Origin: Pseudomonas anuradhapurensis | GTDB taxonomy: Bacteria; Pseudomonadota; Gammaproteobacteria; Pseudomonadales; Pseudomonadaceae | Assembly (NCBI RefSeq): GCF_014269225.2 | Contig: NZ_CP077097.1 | Location: forward strand, 3,855,001-3,919,000 | DNA length: 64,000 bases | Direction: 5' to 3' | In this document: positions 8,308 to 37,731 of the stretch, one piece after another | How positions within the stretch are numbered: the first letter of the stretch is position 1 | How the letters are laid out: each line of letters begins with the position of its first letter | Position numbers and translations under genes: made by a program | The notes under the pieces: generated by a model | Databases searched by the model: none | What the model was told of the DNA's origin: nothing | What the model saw: the letters and a program-made list of their open reading frames with translations, nothing else

Positions 8308-9183
8308 GTGAGCCCCATCGCCCTAGCCCGCCTGCTGACCCTTGCCGCCGTCTGGGGGGCGAGCTTCCTGTTCATGCGCATCATCGCCCCGGCGCTTGGC
8401 ACGGTACCGACCGCGTTTTTCCGCGTGTCCATCGCCTGCCTGGGCCTGGTCGCGCTGTTTGCTGCCGCCCGGGTGCGCTGGGACTTCCAGGGCAAGCTCG
8501 GCGCCTGCCTGGTGCTGGGCATGATCAACTCCGGCATTCCGGCCACCTTCTATTCCGTGGCCGCCCAGGTGTTACCGGCCGGTTATTCGGCCATCTTCAA
8601 CGCCACCACGCCGCTGATGGGCGTGCTGGTCGGCGCGCTGTTCTTCCGCGAACCGCTGACCCTGGCCAAGCTGTGCGGCATCTTCCTCGGCCTGTTCGGC
8701 GTCGGCATCCTCAGCGGTGCCGGCCCAGTGGCCCTCGACCTGGCCCTGCTGCAGGGCGCCCTCGCCTGCCTGGCAGCCACCACCTGCTACGGCTTTGCCG
8801 GTTTCCTCGCCCGCCGCTGGGTCAGCGGCCTGGACAGCCGCCTGTCGGCACTGGGCAGCATGCTCGGCGCTACCCTGATGCTCAGCCCGCTGTTCGCCTG
8901 GAGCGCACTGAGCCAGCCACCGGCCAGCTGGGGCGGCTGGCAGGTGTGGCTGTCGCTGCTGGGCCTGGGCTTGCTGTGTACGGCATTCGCCTACATCCTG
9001 TACTTCCGCCTGCTGGAGGAAATCGGCCCGGTCAAGGCCAGCACCGTGACCTTCCTGATTCCGGTGTTCGGCGTTTTGTGGGGGGCGTGGCTGCTGGACG
9101 AACCGCTGTCGATGGCGCACCTGTACGGCGGCGTGCTGATCGGTGCGGCGTTGTGGCTGGTACTGCGCCCGGCGCGCAGGTGA
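8308..9183 (+). CDS. EamA/DMT-family transporter
   Basis: A 291-residue inner-membrane protein with ten predicted helices and two EamA repeats, the first beginning LLTLAAVWGASFLFMRIIAP and the second near LACLAATTCYGFAGFLARRW. The family's GxxxxxxxTTPLMxxLxGxLFFREPLT segment is present at the end of the first repeat. The start chosen is GTG 8308, with GCCGGAG 8 bases upstream; upstream in-frame ATGs lie inside the REP pair and are unlikely. DMT proteins export metabolites such as amino acids or purines; the substrate here is unknown. The DUF4265 gene follows after 13 bases, so they may be co-transcribed. Confidence 0.88.
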   Translation: MSPIALARLLTLAAVWGASFLFMRIIAPALGTVPTAFFRVSIACLGLVALFAAARVRWDFQGKLGACLVLGMINSGIPATFYSVAAQVLPAGYSAIFNATTPLMGVLVGALFFREPLTLAKLCGIFLGLFGVGILSGAGPVALDLALLQGALACLAATTCYGFAGFLARRWVSGLDSRLSALGSMLGATLMLSPLFAWSALSQPPASWGGWQVWLSLLGLGLLCTAFAYILYFRLLEEIGPVKASTVTFLIPVFGVLWGAWLLDEPLSMAHLYGGVLIGAALWLVLRPARR

Positions 9184-9196
9184 AGCGGAGCAGACT

Positions 9197-9655
9197 GTGA
9201 ACAGCGCATACAAGAAGGTCTTGTTCCGCCTGGAACAGGACGCCAACGGCTATCCACCGGCCTCGGTCGAGGGGCTGTGGGCCAAGGCCGTGGACGGTGG
9301 CTATGCCGTCGACAACATTCCCTTCCATGTCTACGGCATTGCCCCGGGCGACGTGATCGCCACCCGTGAACAAGCCGGCGAAACCTGGTTTGCCGCACTA
9401 CGCCGCAGCGGCGGCAGCTCGGTGTTCCGGGTTATTGTCAAGCCCCCGGAAACCTTGGACCAGGTACGCGCGGCGCTGCAAGACTTCGGCTGCAACTGCG
9501 AGACCGAGCAAGCGGTGAAGATGCTGGCGCTCGAGGTCCCGCCGCAGCGTTCGCTCGATACCCTGCTCTACTACCTGCTCACCCAGCGCGACGCCGGCCT
9601 GCTGGACTTCGAGGAAGGCGTGCTGCGCCACGCGATCCCCGAAGAATTCCGCTAG
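9197..9655 (+). CDS. DUF4265-type protein
   Basis: A 152-residue soluble protein from GTG 9197. The sequence KKVLFRLEQDANGYPPASVEGLWAKAVDGGYAVDNIPFHVYGIAPGDVI matches the DUF4265 layout (a short beta-rich N-terminal half with a conserved ENxPFxxxGIAxGDxI-like motif). The C-terminal half is a helical segment with AVKMLALEVPPQRSLDTLLYYLLTQRD. No catalytic motif is recognisable. The gene is 13 bases behind the EamA transporter and convergent with the next gene. Function unknown. Confidence 0.75.
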   Translation: MNSAYKKVLFRLEQDANGYPPASVEGLWAKAVDGGYAVDNIPFHVYGIAPGDVIATREQAGETWFAALRRSGGSSVFRVIVKPPETLDQVRAALQDFGCNCETEQAVKMLALEVPPQRSLDTLLYYLLTQRDAGLLDFEEGVLRHAIPEEFR

Positions 9656-9667
9656 GACCGCCAGGGC

Positions 9668-10549
9668 CTAGGCCTCGGCCAGGCGCGCGGCGGGCTTGCG
9701 AAACACGAACAGCAGGCCCACCACGATCAGCCCCATGCCCAGCAGGCCAAGCGGAGCCAGGCGGTTACCGAAGATCAGCAAGTCCATCACCGCAGTCACG
9801 GCCGGCACCAGGTAGAACAGGCTGGTGACATTGACCAGGTTGCCCTTGGCGATCAGCCGGTACAGCAGCAAGGTCGCCAGCAGCGAGACCACCAGGCCCA
9901 TCCACAGCAGCGCGCCGACGAAGCTGCCGCTCCACTGCACATGCAGTGGCTGCAGCGGCGCGAACAGTGCGCACATGGCAAAGCCGGCCAGGTACTGCAG
10001 CGGCAGGGTGCCCATGGGGTTGTCGGTGATGCGCTTCTGCAGGATCGAACCGAAGGTCATGCAGGCCAGCGCCAGCAGGGCGAACAGCATCCCGGCCAGC
10101 GATACCCCACCCAGGTTGATGCCCTGGTAGACCACCATGACCAAGCCCGCCAGCCCCAACCCCAGGCCGAACAGACGGCTCCACGAGCGTTGGCGCTCCA
10201 TCAGCACCACGGTCAGGATCGGTTGTACCCCCATCACCGTGGCCATGATGCCCGGGGTGACCTGGGTGTCGAGCGCCAGCAGGTAGAAGATCTGGTAGGC
10301 GCCGAGCAGCACGCAGCCGGTGCCCAGGGCCCGCAGCACGGCCGCGCGACTGCGCGGCCAGCGCAGCCCCAGCAGCGGCCCGATCAACAGCATGCCAGCC
10401 AGGGCCAGCGCCGAGCGCAGCAGCAGGAAGGCGAACGGGCTGGCCTGCGCCAGGCCCAGCTTGGAAACGATCGCCCCGCTGCTCCACAGCAGGACGAACA
10501 GGCAGGTAGTGGCCGCCGAGGCCACGGAGGTTTTGCTAAAGACAGACAT
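9668..10549 (-). CDS. EamA/DMT-family transporter
   Basis: A 293-residue membrane protein with ten hydrophobic segments in two EamA repeats (TTCLFVLLWSSGAIVSKLGLA near the N-terminus, SLAGMLFALLALACMTFGSILQKR at the start of the second repeat). The ATG at 10549 has AGGTGG 6 bases upstream and is preferred to an ATG eight codons earlier. It differs from the other EamA protein in this window and is convergent with the DUF4265 gene. Substrate unknown. Confidence 0.87.
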   Translation of the reverse strand: MSVFSKTSVASAATTCLFVLLWSSGAIVSKLGLAQASPFAFLLLRSALALAGMLLIGPLLGLRWPRSRAAVLRALGTGCVLLGAYQIFYLLALDTQVTPGIMATVMGVQPILTVVLMERQRSWSRLFGLGLGLAGLVMVVYQGINLGGVSLAGMLFALLALACMTFGSILQKRITDNPMGTLPLQYLAGFAMCALFAPLQPLHVQWSGSFVGALLWMGLVVSLLATLLLYRLIAKGNLVNVTSLFYLVPAVTAVMDLLIFGNRLAPLGLLGMGLIVVGLLFVFRKPAARLAEA

Positions 10550-10914
10550 GGATTGCCACCTGATATAAGGCAAATAAGCCAGACGGACGACGTGCGCTTC
10601 AGCGAGGGAAGTCGCCGACCGTGTTCAGTAGGTTGCGTGTGCGAAGGGCAGCGGCCAGCAGCCGATCAGCCCAGCACGACCACGCAGCGAGGCGGAGCTA
10701 CGCCGCCCACGACGCCACTGACAGGTGGTGGTGGATAGTGACTGATCATGACCGGCTGCTGGCTGCCACGCACGACCATGCCCGCGACTGGCGCGATGGC
10801 AAAGCAAGTGGTGGAAGGGCTGGCTGACATGAGCAGGTCTTCGGGAAGAGGACAATGGGCTGGACTATAGCCCGGGGTTTGCTGGCTGGCAACCACCCCG
10901 CCGCCCACGCTCCC
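10550..10914. other. Intergenic region without a supported gene
   Basis: About 365 bases between the EamA start and the REP pair. A 54-codon frame on the minus strand (ATG near 10829, stop near 10668) with a weak ribosome-binding site is the only candidate; its composition is unremarkable and I do not call it. The region should hold the EamA promoter, but no strong sigma-70 site is evident. Confidence 0.5.
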
Positions 10915-11032
10915 GTTGTAGGAGCGGCCTTGCGTCGCGATGGGCTGCGAAGCGGCCCCATTTCTTTGCATTCACGCCGATATTGCCGGGGCCGCTTCGC
11001 GCCCCATCGCGACGCAAGGCCGCGCCTACAAC
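10915..11032. repeat. Inverted REP pair upstream of the pvdO-like promoter
   Basis: Two facing copies of a GC-rich repeat (GTTGTAGGAGCGGCCTTGCG and its near-perfect complement ending CGCGCCTACAAC). The arms extend about 45 bases with few mismatches. This is a second REP family, different from the CCTCTTCGCGGG type. It ends 8 bases before the iron-starvation promoter at 11040 and marks the left edge of the siderophore locus. Confidence 0.8.
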
Positions 11033-11039
11033 GACTGGT

Positions 11040-11067
11040 TAATTTTTCACCGCCTCGGCTCGTCTGA
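11040..11067 (+). promoter_or_regulatory. PvdS-type iron-starvation promoter of the pvdO-like gene
   Basis: The element reads TAATT at 11040-11044, then 16 bases, then CGTCTGA at 11061-11067. PvdS-type ECF sigma factors recognise a TAAAT box and a CGT about 16-17 bases later. The first box has one mismatch; the CGTCTGA part is identical to that at the NRPS and azurin promoters. Because transcription would begin just after 11067, the ATG at 11068 cannot be the start of the downstream gene. Confidence 0.7.
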
Positions 11068-11109
11068 ATGCGAAACGCAGCCCGCATTCACCCGTTCCGA
11101 GGACCGCTG

Positions 11110-11970
11110 ATGAACGTCTCCACCTGGCTCTGCCGGCCAGCCCAGATCACCTGCCTGCTGCTGGTCAGCGCCCATGCCCACGCCGCCAAACCCGGCGACG
11201 TGTTCAAAGACTGCAAGGACTGCCCGGAAATGGTCGTGCTGCCCGCCGGCAGCTACCTGATGGGCGCCCCCGACGACGAAGTCGGTCGCCAGCCCGACGA
11301 GGGCCCGCTGCACACCGTGACCTTCGCCAAACCCTTCGCCATGAGCCGCTACCAAGTTACCGCCGGCGAACTGGACGCCTATATCAAGGCCACCGGCACC
11401 GTGATCAAGAGCGGCGACGATCGCCCCGGCCGCTGGTGCCAGGCGAGCAAGCCCAGCTACCCGCAAGGCCCCCGCCAACCCGCGGTGTGCGTGGACTACG
11501 ACGAAGTGCAGGCCTACACCCGCTGGCTGGCGAACACCACCGGCAAAGCGTACCGCATGGTCAGCGAAGCCGAACGTGAATACGCCGCCCGTGCCGGGTC
11601 CAGCGGCCCGTTTCCGTTCCCCTTCGACGAACCGGGCAAGTACGAGATCAGCAAGCACGCCAATACCTATGGCCCCAAGGACGGTTACACATACACCGCC
11701 CCGGTGGGCAGCTACCCGGCCAATGCCTTCGGCCTGTACGACATGCACGGCAACGTCTACGAGTGGGTCGCCGACTGCTACCACGACAGCTACCAAGGCG
11801 CCCCCAGCGACGGCAGCGCCTGGGTCCAGGACCCCCAGTGCATTCGCGCGCACATGCGTGGCAACGACTGGGGCGAGCCGCCGATCTTCTCTCGCTCGGC
11901 CAACCGCAACGACCGCCTCAAGACCACCCGCGGCGACTTTCTCGGTTTCCGCGTAGCACGTGAATTGTGA
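11110..11970 (+). CDS. pvdO: PvdO-like formylglycine-generating-enzyme-fold protein
   Basis: A 286-residue periplasmic protein with a signal peptide (residues 1-25, ending SAHAHA). The rest is an FGE-sulfatase (SUMF1-like) domain: MVVLPAGSYLMGAPDDE, RYQVTAGELDAYI, PAVCVDYDEVQAYTRWLA, YRMVSEAEREYAARAG, NAFGLYDMHGNVYEWVADCY and the C-terminal GDFLGFRVAREL. PvdO is an FGE-fold protein needed in the periplasm for maturation of the pyoverdine chromophore, acting on ferribactin. The neighbouring receptor and NRPS genes and the PvdS-type promoter support that assignment. The start is ATG 11110, with GAGG upstream; an earlier ATG lies within the promoter. No terminator is seen before the receptor gene 125 bases on. 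Confidence 0.85.
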   Translation: MNVSTWLCRPAQITCLLLVSAHAHAAKPGDVFKDCKDCPEMVVLPAGSYLMGAPDDEVGRQPDEGPLHTVTFAKPFAMSRYQVTAGELDAYIKATGTVIKSGDDRPGRWCQASKPSYPQGPRQPAVCVDYDEVQAYTRWLANTTGKAYRMVSEAEREYAARAGSSGPFPFPFDEPGKYEISKHANTYGPKDGYTYTAPVGSYPANAFGLYDMHGNVYEWVADCYHDSYQGAPSDGSAWVQDPQCIRAHMRGNDWGEPPIFSRSANRNDRLKTTRGDFLGFRVAREL

Positions 11971-12008
11971 AGTTGTGACGCGGTTGACGCAGCAGCCTGA
12001 AAAAAATC

Positions 12009-12027
12009 GGCAATAAGAATCGTTCCG
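12009..12027 (+). promoter_or_regulatory. Possible degenerate Fur box upstream of the receptor gene
   Basis: GGCAATAAGAATCGTTCCG matches 11 of 19 positions of the classical Fur consensus, including the central AAT-C-TT core. It lies 69 bases before the receptor start. I find no PvdS box with correct spacing in this gap, so the receptor may depend on this site, on read-through from the pvdO-like gene, or on both. Confidence 0.35.
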
Positions 12028-12095
12028 GTTTTTACCAGGTGCTGCGTCCTATTGCTGACACCGATAAAAACCCTCTGCCAACGAGACCGCAATAG

Positions 12096-14555
12096 ATGTC
12101 CAAGCCCCTGCCCGGCCCGCTCAACCCACTGGCCAAAGCGTTACTGCTCCGTCACTCCTTTCGCCCCCGGGATGCGTTGACACGCGTCGGCCTGGGCCTG
12201 GCAATGTGCACCGCCATGGTCGCCCAGGTGCAGGCGCAGGAATGGACCCTGGACATTCCCGCGCAGTCGATGAACTCGGCATTGCAGGCACTGGCCAGAC
12301 AGACCGATACCCAGTTGCTGTACAGCCCGGAGGACATCGGCGGGTTGCGCTCCAGCGCCCTCAAGGGCCAGCACGACCTCGCTTCGTCACTGGCCATCCT
12401 GCTGGGTGGCAGCGGGCTGCGTTACCAGATCGACGGCAACACCGTGACCGTCAGCGCAGCTTCAAGCGCAAAGGACGGCCAGGTCGAGCTTTCGGCGACC
12501 AACGTCAGTAGCACGGGCCTGGGGGCCACCACCGAAGGCACGGGGTCGTACACCACCGGGGTGACCAGCACCGCCACCAAGATGAACCTGTCGATCCGCG
12601 AAACGCCGCAAACCATCAGCGTGATCACTCGCCAGCGCATGGATGACCAACACCTGGCGACGATGACCGAAGTGCTCAACCAGACGCCCGGCATCACCAT
12701 GTCCCAGGACGGCGGTGAGCGTTTCAACATCTACTCCCGTGGCAGTGCGATCAACACCTACCAGATCGATGGCGTGACCACCACCCAGGAAAACCAGACC
12801 CGCAACATGCCCAGCACCCTGCTGGACATGGCGCTCTATGATCATGTCGAGATCATCCGTGGTGCCACCGGTCTGATGACCGGGGCGGGTGACCCGAGCG
12901 GCGTGGTGAACCTGATCCGCAAGCGGCCAACCCGCGAGTTCAAGTCGCACATCCAGGCCGGGGTTGGCTCGTGGGACTACTACCGCGCCGAAGCAGACAT
13001 CTCCGGGCCGCTGACGGCAAACGGCAACGTTCGCGGCCGCTTCGTCGCAGCCAAGCAAGACAACGACACCTTCATGGACTGGTACAGCCAGAAACGCGAC
13101 CTGGTCTATGGAGTTGTCGAAGCAGACCTGAGCGACAGCACCGTCGGCCGTTTCAGCATCGACCACCAGAAGTACCGGGCCGATGGCGCCCCGGGCGTCC
13201 CGGTGCTGTTCAGCAATGGCCAACCCACCGATTTCTCCCGCTCGAAAAGCGCCGGCGCGCGCTGGATGTACGACGAAATCGAAACCACCAACTACACCTT
13301 CGGCCTGGAACAGGCACTGGCCAATGACTGGCAGTTCAAGATCGCCGCCAACTACATGGACGTCGACCGCGATACCGACTCGGCCTACCTGCGTACCACC
13401 ACCAACGTGGCCTATATCAACCAGGCCACCGGTGCGATACCGATCATCCCGGCCAAGGCCAAGGCAACCCAGACGCAGAAAGGCGTCGATGTGACGCTCC
13501 AGGGCCCGTTTGAACTGCTCGGGCAGAGCCATGAGCTGATCGTCGGCTACAACTTCCAGGAGTACGAAAACCAGCACGACGAAGCCGATGCGCCGTCGAC
13601 CACGATCGACTATTACAACTGGGACAACCAGATGGCCCGGCCAGCGGACGACAGCTACGTCCCGTTCCTGGATTACAACGTCGCTATCCGGCAGAGCGGT
13701 TACTACCTGGCCGGCCGCTTCAACATCACCGACGAGCTGCACTTCATCCTTGGCGCCCGGGTCTCGAAATACAGCTACGACTACAACCTCAGCATCCTGC
13801 CCACCCGCGCCCCGACCACCAAGATGCGCGAGAACGGCGTGGTCACGCCCTATGCCGGGATCGTCTACGACCTGACCCCGGAGCAGTCGGTCTATGTCAG
13901 CTATACCGACATCTTCAAACCGCAGTCCGCCCAGGATGTTTCCGGCAAGACCCTGGAACCTGTGGTGGGCAAAAACTACGAGCTGGGTTGGAAAGGTGAA
14001 TTCTATGATGGCCGGTTGAATGCCAACGCTGCCCTCTATCTGATCCAGCGCGACAACCTTGCCGAAGAGGATGGCGATAACCTGACACCTGGTCGTACCC
14101 AGGCTTACCGCGCTGTCGATGGTGCGGAAACCAAAGGTATCGACCTGGAACTGTCCGGTGAGGTATTGCCCGGTTGGAACCTGCAGACCGGCTATAGCCA
14201 CTCGCGTACCGAGGACGCCGATGGCAACCGCCTGACCACGCAATTGCCCATGGACACCTTCCGCCTCTGGACCACCTACCGTCTTCAGGGTGACTGGAAC
14301 AAGCTGACCATTGGCGGCGGTGCAAGCTGGAACTCCAGTTCGTCGCTCACCTACGCCCGCCTGGGTGCACGGGTCACGCAAGACGACTATACCGTCGCCA
14401 GCCTGATGGCTCGCTACCAGATCAACGACAACCTGTCGGCCACCGTCAACGTCAACAACCTGTTCGATGAGAAATACTACGCAGGCATGGCCGGCAGCTA
14501 CGCCCACTACGGCGCCCCGCGCAACACCATGCTGAACCTGCGCTACGACTTCTGA
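12096..14555 (+). CDS. fpvA: FpvA-like TonB-dependent ferripyoverdine receptor with signalling domain
   Basis: An 819-residue outer-membrane receptor. It has a long signal peptide (to about residue 47, QVQA), then an STN/secretin-TonB signalling domain (WTLDIPAQSMNSALQALARQ, QLLYSPEDIGGLRS, LASSLAILLGGSGLRYQ). The plug domain follows (about 150-270: RETPQTISVITRQRMDDQ, TMTEVLNQTPGITMSQ, RGATGLMTGAGDPSGVVNLI), then a beta barrel to the C-terminal aromatic residue (LNLRYDF). The signalling domain means the receptor probably contacts an anti-sigma factor of FpvR type to control PvdS-like and FpvI-like sigma factors. Its place next to the peptide synthetases suggests it recognises the pyoverdine made here. 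Confidence 0.92.
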   Translation: MSKPLPGPLNPLAKALLLRHSFRPRDALTRVGLGLAMCTAMVAQVQAQEWTLDIPAQSMNSALQALARQTDTQLLYSPEDIGGLRSSALKGQHDLASSLAILLGGSGLRYQIDGNTVTVSAASSAKDGQVELSATNVSSTGLGATTEGTGSYTTGVTSTATKMNLSIRETPQTISVITRQRMDDQHLATMTEVLNQTPGITMSQDGGERFNIYSRGSAINTYQIDGVTTTQENQTRNMPSTLLDMALYDHVEIIRGATGLMTGAGDPSGVVNLIRKRPTREFKSHIQAGVGSWDYYRAEADISGPLTANGNVRGRFVAAKQDNDTFMDWYSQKRDLVYGVVEADLSDSTVGRFSIDHQKYRADGAPGVPVLFSNGQPTDFSRSKSAGARWMYDEIETTNYTFGLEQALANDWQFKIAANYMDVDRDTDSAYLRTTTNVAYINQATGAIPIIPAKAKATQTQKGVDVTLQGPFELLGQSHELIVGYNFQEYENQHDEADAPSTTIDYYNWDNQMARPADDSYVPFLDYNVAIRQSGYYLAGRFNITDELHFILGARVSKYSYDYNLSILPTRAPTTKMRENGVVTPYAGIVYDLTPEQSVYVSYTDIFKPQSAQDVSGKTLEPVVGKNYELGWKGEFYDGRLNANAALYLIQRDNLAEEDGDNLTPGRTQAYRAVDGAETKGIDLELSGEVLPGWNLQTGYSHSRTEDADGNRLTTQLPMDTFRLWTTYRLQGDWNKLTIGGGASWNSSSSLTYARLGARVTQDDYTVASLMARYQINDNLSATVNVNNLFDEKYYAGMAGSYAHYGAPRNTMLNLRYDF

Positions 14556-14598
14556 CCTGACAGCAATCCCGCCACACTTGCCGCAAGCCGGCTGACAG

Positions 14599-14630
14599 AA
14601 CGGCGCTTCCCACACGGGAGCGCCGTTTTT
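14599..14630 (+). terminator. Rho-independent terminator after fpvA
   Basis: A 9-bp stem (AACGGCGCT with AGCGCCGTT), an 11-base loop and a run of T follow the receptor stop codon by about 45 bases. A typical intrinsic terminator. Confidence 0.88.
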
Positions 14631-14665
14631 CATTGCCCGGCCATGCCCGGGCGAGCCGTAGTCAT

Positions 14666-14705
14666 GAAAAAGCCCGTTGCCACCCCAAGGGGTACGCAAC
14701 GGGCC
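14666..14705 (-). terminator. Rho-independent terminator after the last NRPS gene
   Basis: Read on the minus strand: GGCCCGTTGCGTACCCC, a TTGG turn, then the complementary arm GGCAACGGGC and TTTTT. It lies 39 bases beyond the stop of the thioesterase-containing NRPS gene and closes the NRPS operon. Confidence 0.88.
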
Positions 14706-14743
14706 CTCATGCAGGCAGCCGCCCCACAACGGGGCGGCCAGCT

Positions 14744-26560
<11,817 letters not shown>

Positions 26561-26566
26561 AATCTC

Positions 26567-29500
26567 CTAAGAAACCAGCTTTTCAATTTCCTCCGTAGTT
26601 AGACGTTTCAGGGCCTCCAGGGATTTAGCCAGCTCATTCTGCACAGGGTCCGCCTGTGGCGTGAGCTGCTCAAGCTGCGCGCAGTAGCCGCCCAGATCGG
26701 GGCTTTCGAACAGCGCTTTCAGGCCGACCGCCAAGCCGAGCTGCTCCTGCACGCGGCTGGTCACCTGGGTGGCGATCAGGGAGTGGCCACCCAGCAGGAA
26801 GAAGTTGTCGCCCAGGCCAACCCGGTCGACTTTCAGCACATCCACCCAGATCGCCGCCACCTGCTGCTGCAAGGGCGTACGCGGTGGCACGTGGGCCTCC
26901 TCCGCCAGGGCAAGATCCGGGCGCGGCAACGCCTTGCGGTCCAGCTTGCCATTCGGCGTCAGGGGCAGCTTGCCCAGCAGCACCAGGTAAGAAGGCAGCA
27001 TGTATTCCGGCAACTGCCTGCGCAACGCACTGCGCAGTTGCTCACGCAGGGCTGCCTGCGCAGCGGCATCGGCCATCACCCCAGGCTCGTCAGGGACTGC
27101 ATACGCCACCAGCTGCTGGCCACCGGGGCCATCAACGGCCATGACCACGGCTTCGCGCACCGCCTGCTGTTGCAGGCGCACCTCGATCTCGCCCAGTTCG
27201 ATGCGGAAGCCGCGAACCTTTACCTGATGGTCCACCCGGCCGACATACTCCAGCACCCCGTCAGGCCGATAACGGGCCAGGTCACCGGTACGGTAGATGC
27301 GCCCGCCGTGGGCATCGAAGGGGTTGGGGAGGAAACGCTCGGCGCTGAGCCCCGGGCGCTTCAGGTAACCACGGGCCAAGCCGGCACCGGCCAGGTACAA
27401 CTCACCGACGGCACCCACCGGCACCGGCTGCAGGGCAGCGCTGAGCACGTAGGCAGCACTGTTGTGCAAAGGTCGGCCGATGTTCGCCTGGCCACCGGCC
27501 ACCCTCAGCGTGCAGGTGGAATAGGTGGTGTCCTCGGACGGGCCATACAGGTCGTACACCTCGTGTACGTGCGCCAGGCGGTAGAGGTCATCGACAAGCG
27601 ATTGCTTCAGCGCTTCGCCACACAGGTTGATGGTGTTGACCGACGCGGGAATATTGCCGGTTTCGCACAGCTGCCTGATTGCCGATGGCACGGTGTTCAC
27701 CAGCCGCACCCGGTCCTTCGCCGCCAGGTTCGGCAGTTCGAGGGCATTGCCGGCCAACACCGCATAACCACCCGCCGAGAGGGTGACGAACAGTTCCCAC
27801 ACCGACAGGTCGAAGCAGATCGAGGTGGAAAACAGCACGCCACACAGGTCTGCCTGGTCGTATACCGATAGCGACCAGCCGATCAGTGCCGCCACACTGC
27901 GGTGCTCGATCTGCACGCCCTTGGGCTTGCCCGTCGAGCCTGAAGTGTAGATGCAGTAGATGAGGTTGCGGGCACTGCTCACGCAGGCCAGGTCAGTGTC
28001 CGGGTAGCCGTCCAGCGGCACCTGGTCCAGCAGCAGCGCGCGCGAGCGGAACTGCTCCGGCATGCGGTCAAGCACGCTGGTCTGCGACAGCAACAGGATC
28101 GCCTGGCTATCCTCGAGCATGTACTCCAGGCGGTCCTGCGGATATTCCGGGTCCAGCGGCACATAGGCGCCCCCCGCCTTGAGAATGGCCAGCAGGCTGA
28201 CGACCATCTCCAGGTTGCGCTGCATGGCGATGCCCACCAGCACATCCGGGCCCACACCCTGCTCGCGAAGCTTGTGCGCCAGCTGGTTGGCCCGGCAGTT
28301 GAGCTCGGCATAGCTCAGCGTCTGCGCGCCGAAGATCAGTGCCGGGGCGTCCGGGGTTCGCGCTACCTGCGCCTCGAAAAGCTGGTGAATGCAGCTGGCA
28401 TCCGGGTAGCTGGCCTGAGTCGCGTTCCATCCTGCAATGATCTGCTGGTGCTCGGTGTCGTCCAGCAGGGCCAGCTCGGCGATACGCTGGTTGGGCAGCT
28501 CGACGACGGCGTGCAGCAGGTTCTGCCAGTGCCGGGCCAGAGAGCGGGCCGTCGCGGCATCGAACAGGTCGGTGGCGTAGACCAGCGCAGCACCGATACC
28601 GGTCTCGTGCTCAAAGGTTTCCAGGGTCAGGTCGAACTTGGCGGTGTGGTTGTCCCACGCCACGGCGCTCACTTCCAACCCCGGCAGCGTGTGGCGCTCG
28701 CCCCTGGCCTGGGTCTGGTGGTTGTACATCACCTGGAACAATGGGCTGTGATTCAGGCTGCGCTCCGGCTGCAGGGCCTCTACCAGTTGTTCGAAAGGCA
28801 GGTCCTGATGGGCCTGGGCCTCGACCACCCGTTGCCGGACCTGGCCGAGAAAGTCGGCAAAGGTCAGCGGCAGATCGAACTCGGCCCGCAGGACCTGGGT
28901 GTTGACGAACAACCCGACCAGGCGCTCGGTTTCCACCCGATTGCGGTTGGCCACCGGCACACCGACGCGGATATCCGCCTGCCCTGAATAGCGGTGCAGC
29001 AGGACCTGGAAGCTGGCCAGCAGCAGCATGAACAGCGTCACCCCCTGTTGCTGGGCGAACCGCTTGAGCGCTCGCGCCTGGTCTGCCGGCAAATCGATGG
29101 CCAGGCGTGCCCCCCTGAGGCTGCTGACCGTTGGCCGCGGGCGGTCCAGCGGCATCTCCAGCAGCGGATCCTCGCCGCCCAGCTGGCCGGTCCAGTAGGC
29201 CAGCTGGCGCGCCTGCTCCCCGGCCTCCATCCAGCTCCGCTGCCAGATGGCGTAGTCGGCATACTGAATGGGTAGCGCGGGCAGCTGTGCATCCCGGCCC
29301 TGGCTGCAGGCCTCATACAGGCGCACCAGCTCTTGCACCATCAATGGCATGGACCAGCCATCGGCGATGATGTGGTGAACAGTCAGCACCAGCACGTGCT
29401 CGTGCGCATCGAGCGCCAGCAGCCTGACCCTCAGCAGCGGCCCTCGCTCCAGGTCGAAGCCTTGGCGCGCCTCACGCTCCACCTGCTCGCGCAAGGCTTC

Positions 29501-29911
29501 CTCGCCCGGCGTATCCAACGGCTCAGGGGCCACCGGCAACACCAGGCGTGGGTGAACCACCTGCTGCACCTGCTCCTCTTGTTGATGGAAGGTGGTACGC
29601 AGCGCATCGTGCCTGGCCAGCAGGCCATCGAAGGCACGCTGCAGGGCTACAAGGTCCAGCTTGCCCGTGAAGCGCAGGGCCGAGGAAATGTTGTATACCG
29701 CGCTGTCCGGGTCCAGTTTCCAGAGAAACCACTGGCGTTGCTGGGCATAGGAAAGCGGCAACTGCGCGAAGTCTCCGCACACCTGCGGAATGGGCAGTTG
29801 CGCCAGGCTGCTGCCCTTGGACGCCAACTTTTCCAGAAACAGCTTGCGCTGCTCCAGCGGCAGCCGAATGAAGCGCTGGACCAGGTCGGTATTGCGGGTA
29901 TCGGTGCTCAT
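26567..29911 (-). CDS. Pyoverdine-type NRPS, single module (substrate uncertain, Ala-like)
   Basis: A 1114-residue C-A-T synthetase. The C domain has [15 protein letters not shown] and HHIIADGWS (about residue 180). The A domain has the [11 protein letters not shown] core near 655, and the T domain has LLGGHSL with Ser1044. Pocket residues read by hand are DLWNNCLTYK, related to Ala codes such as DLFNNALTYK but with Trp and Cys at two positions, so Ala or another small residue is only a suggestion. The start is ATG 29911, one base after the preceding stop (TGAAATG), with GAGG upstream; an earlier ATG at 29932 overlaps the preceding gene. The absence of E and TE domains means it passes an L-residue on to the next protein. 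Confidence 0.9.
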   Translation of the reverse strand: MSTDTRNTDLVQRFIRLPLEQRKLFLEKLASKGSSLAQLPIPQVCGDFAQLPLSYAQQRQWFLWKLDPDSAVYNISSALRFTGKLDLVALQRAFDGLLARHDALRTTFHQQEEQVQQVVHPRLVLPVAPEPLDTPGEEALREQVEREARQGFDLERGPLLRVRLLALDAHEHVLVLTVHHIIADGWSMPLMVQELVRLYEACSQGRDAQLPALPIQYADYAIWQRSWMEAGEQARQLAYWTGQLGGEDPLLEMPLDRPRPTVSSLRGARLAIDLPADQARALKRFAQQQGVTLFMLLLASFQVLLHRYSGQADIRVGVPVANRNRVETERLVGLFVNTQVLRAEFDLPLTFADFLGQVRQRVVEAQAHQDLPFEQLVEALQPERSLNHSPLFQVMYNHQTQARGERHTLPGLEVSAVAWDNHTAKFDLTLETFEHETGIGAALVYATDLFDAATARSLARHWQNLLHAVVELPNQRIAELALLDDTEHQQIIAGWNATQASYPDASCIHQLFEAQVARTPDAPALIFGAQTLSYAELNCRANQLAHKLREQGVGPDVLVGIAMQRNLEMVVSLLAILKAGGAYVPLDPEYPQDRLEYMLEDSQAILLLSQTSVLDRMPEQFRSRALLLDQVPLDGYPDTDLACVSSARNLIYCIYTSGSTGKPKGVQIEHRSVAALIGWSLSVYDQADLCGVLFSTSICFDLSVWELFVTLSAGGYAVLAGNALELPNLAAKDRVRLVNTVPSAIRQLCETGNIPASVNTINLCGEALKQSLVDDLYRLAHVHEVYDLYGPSEDTTYSTCTLRVAGGQANIGRPLHNSAAYVLSAALQPVPVGAVGELYLAGAGLARGYLKRPGLSAERFLPNPFDAHGGRIYRTGDLARYRPDGVLEYVGRVDHQVKVRGFRIELGEIEVRLQQQAVREAVVMAVDGPGGQQLVAYAVPDEPGVMADAAAQAALREQLRSALRRQLPEYMLPSYLVLLGKLPLTPNGKLDRKALPRPDLALAEEAHVPPRTPLQQQVAAIWVDVLKVDRVGLGDNFFLLGGHSLIATQVTSRVQEQLGLAVGLKALFESPDLGGYCAQLEQLTPQADPVQNELAKSLEALKRLTTEEIEKLVS

Positions 29912-29912
29912 T

Positions 29913-37730
<7,818 letters not shown>

Positions 37731-37731
37731 G

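Noticed and set aside
10668..10829. Possible 54-codon minus-strand gene upstream of the REP pair
   Set aside because: Weak ribosome-binding site, no family resemblance, and no neighbour context; not enough to call.
12045..12047. CGT before fpvA as part of a PvdS promoter
   Set aside because: No TAAAT-like box at 15-17 bases upstream.
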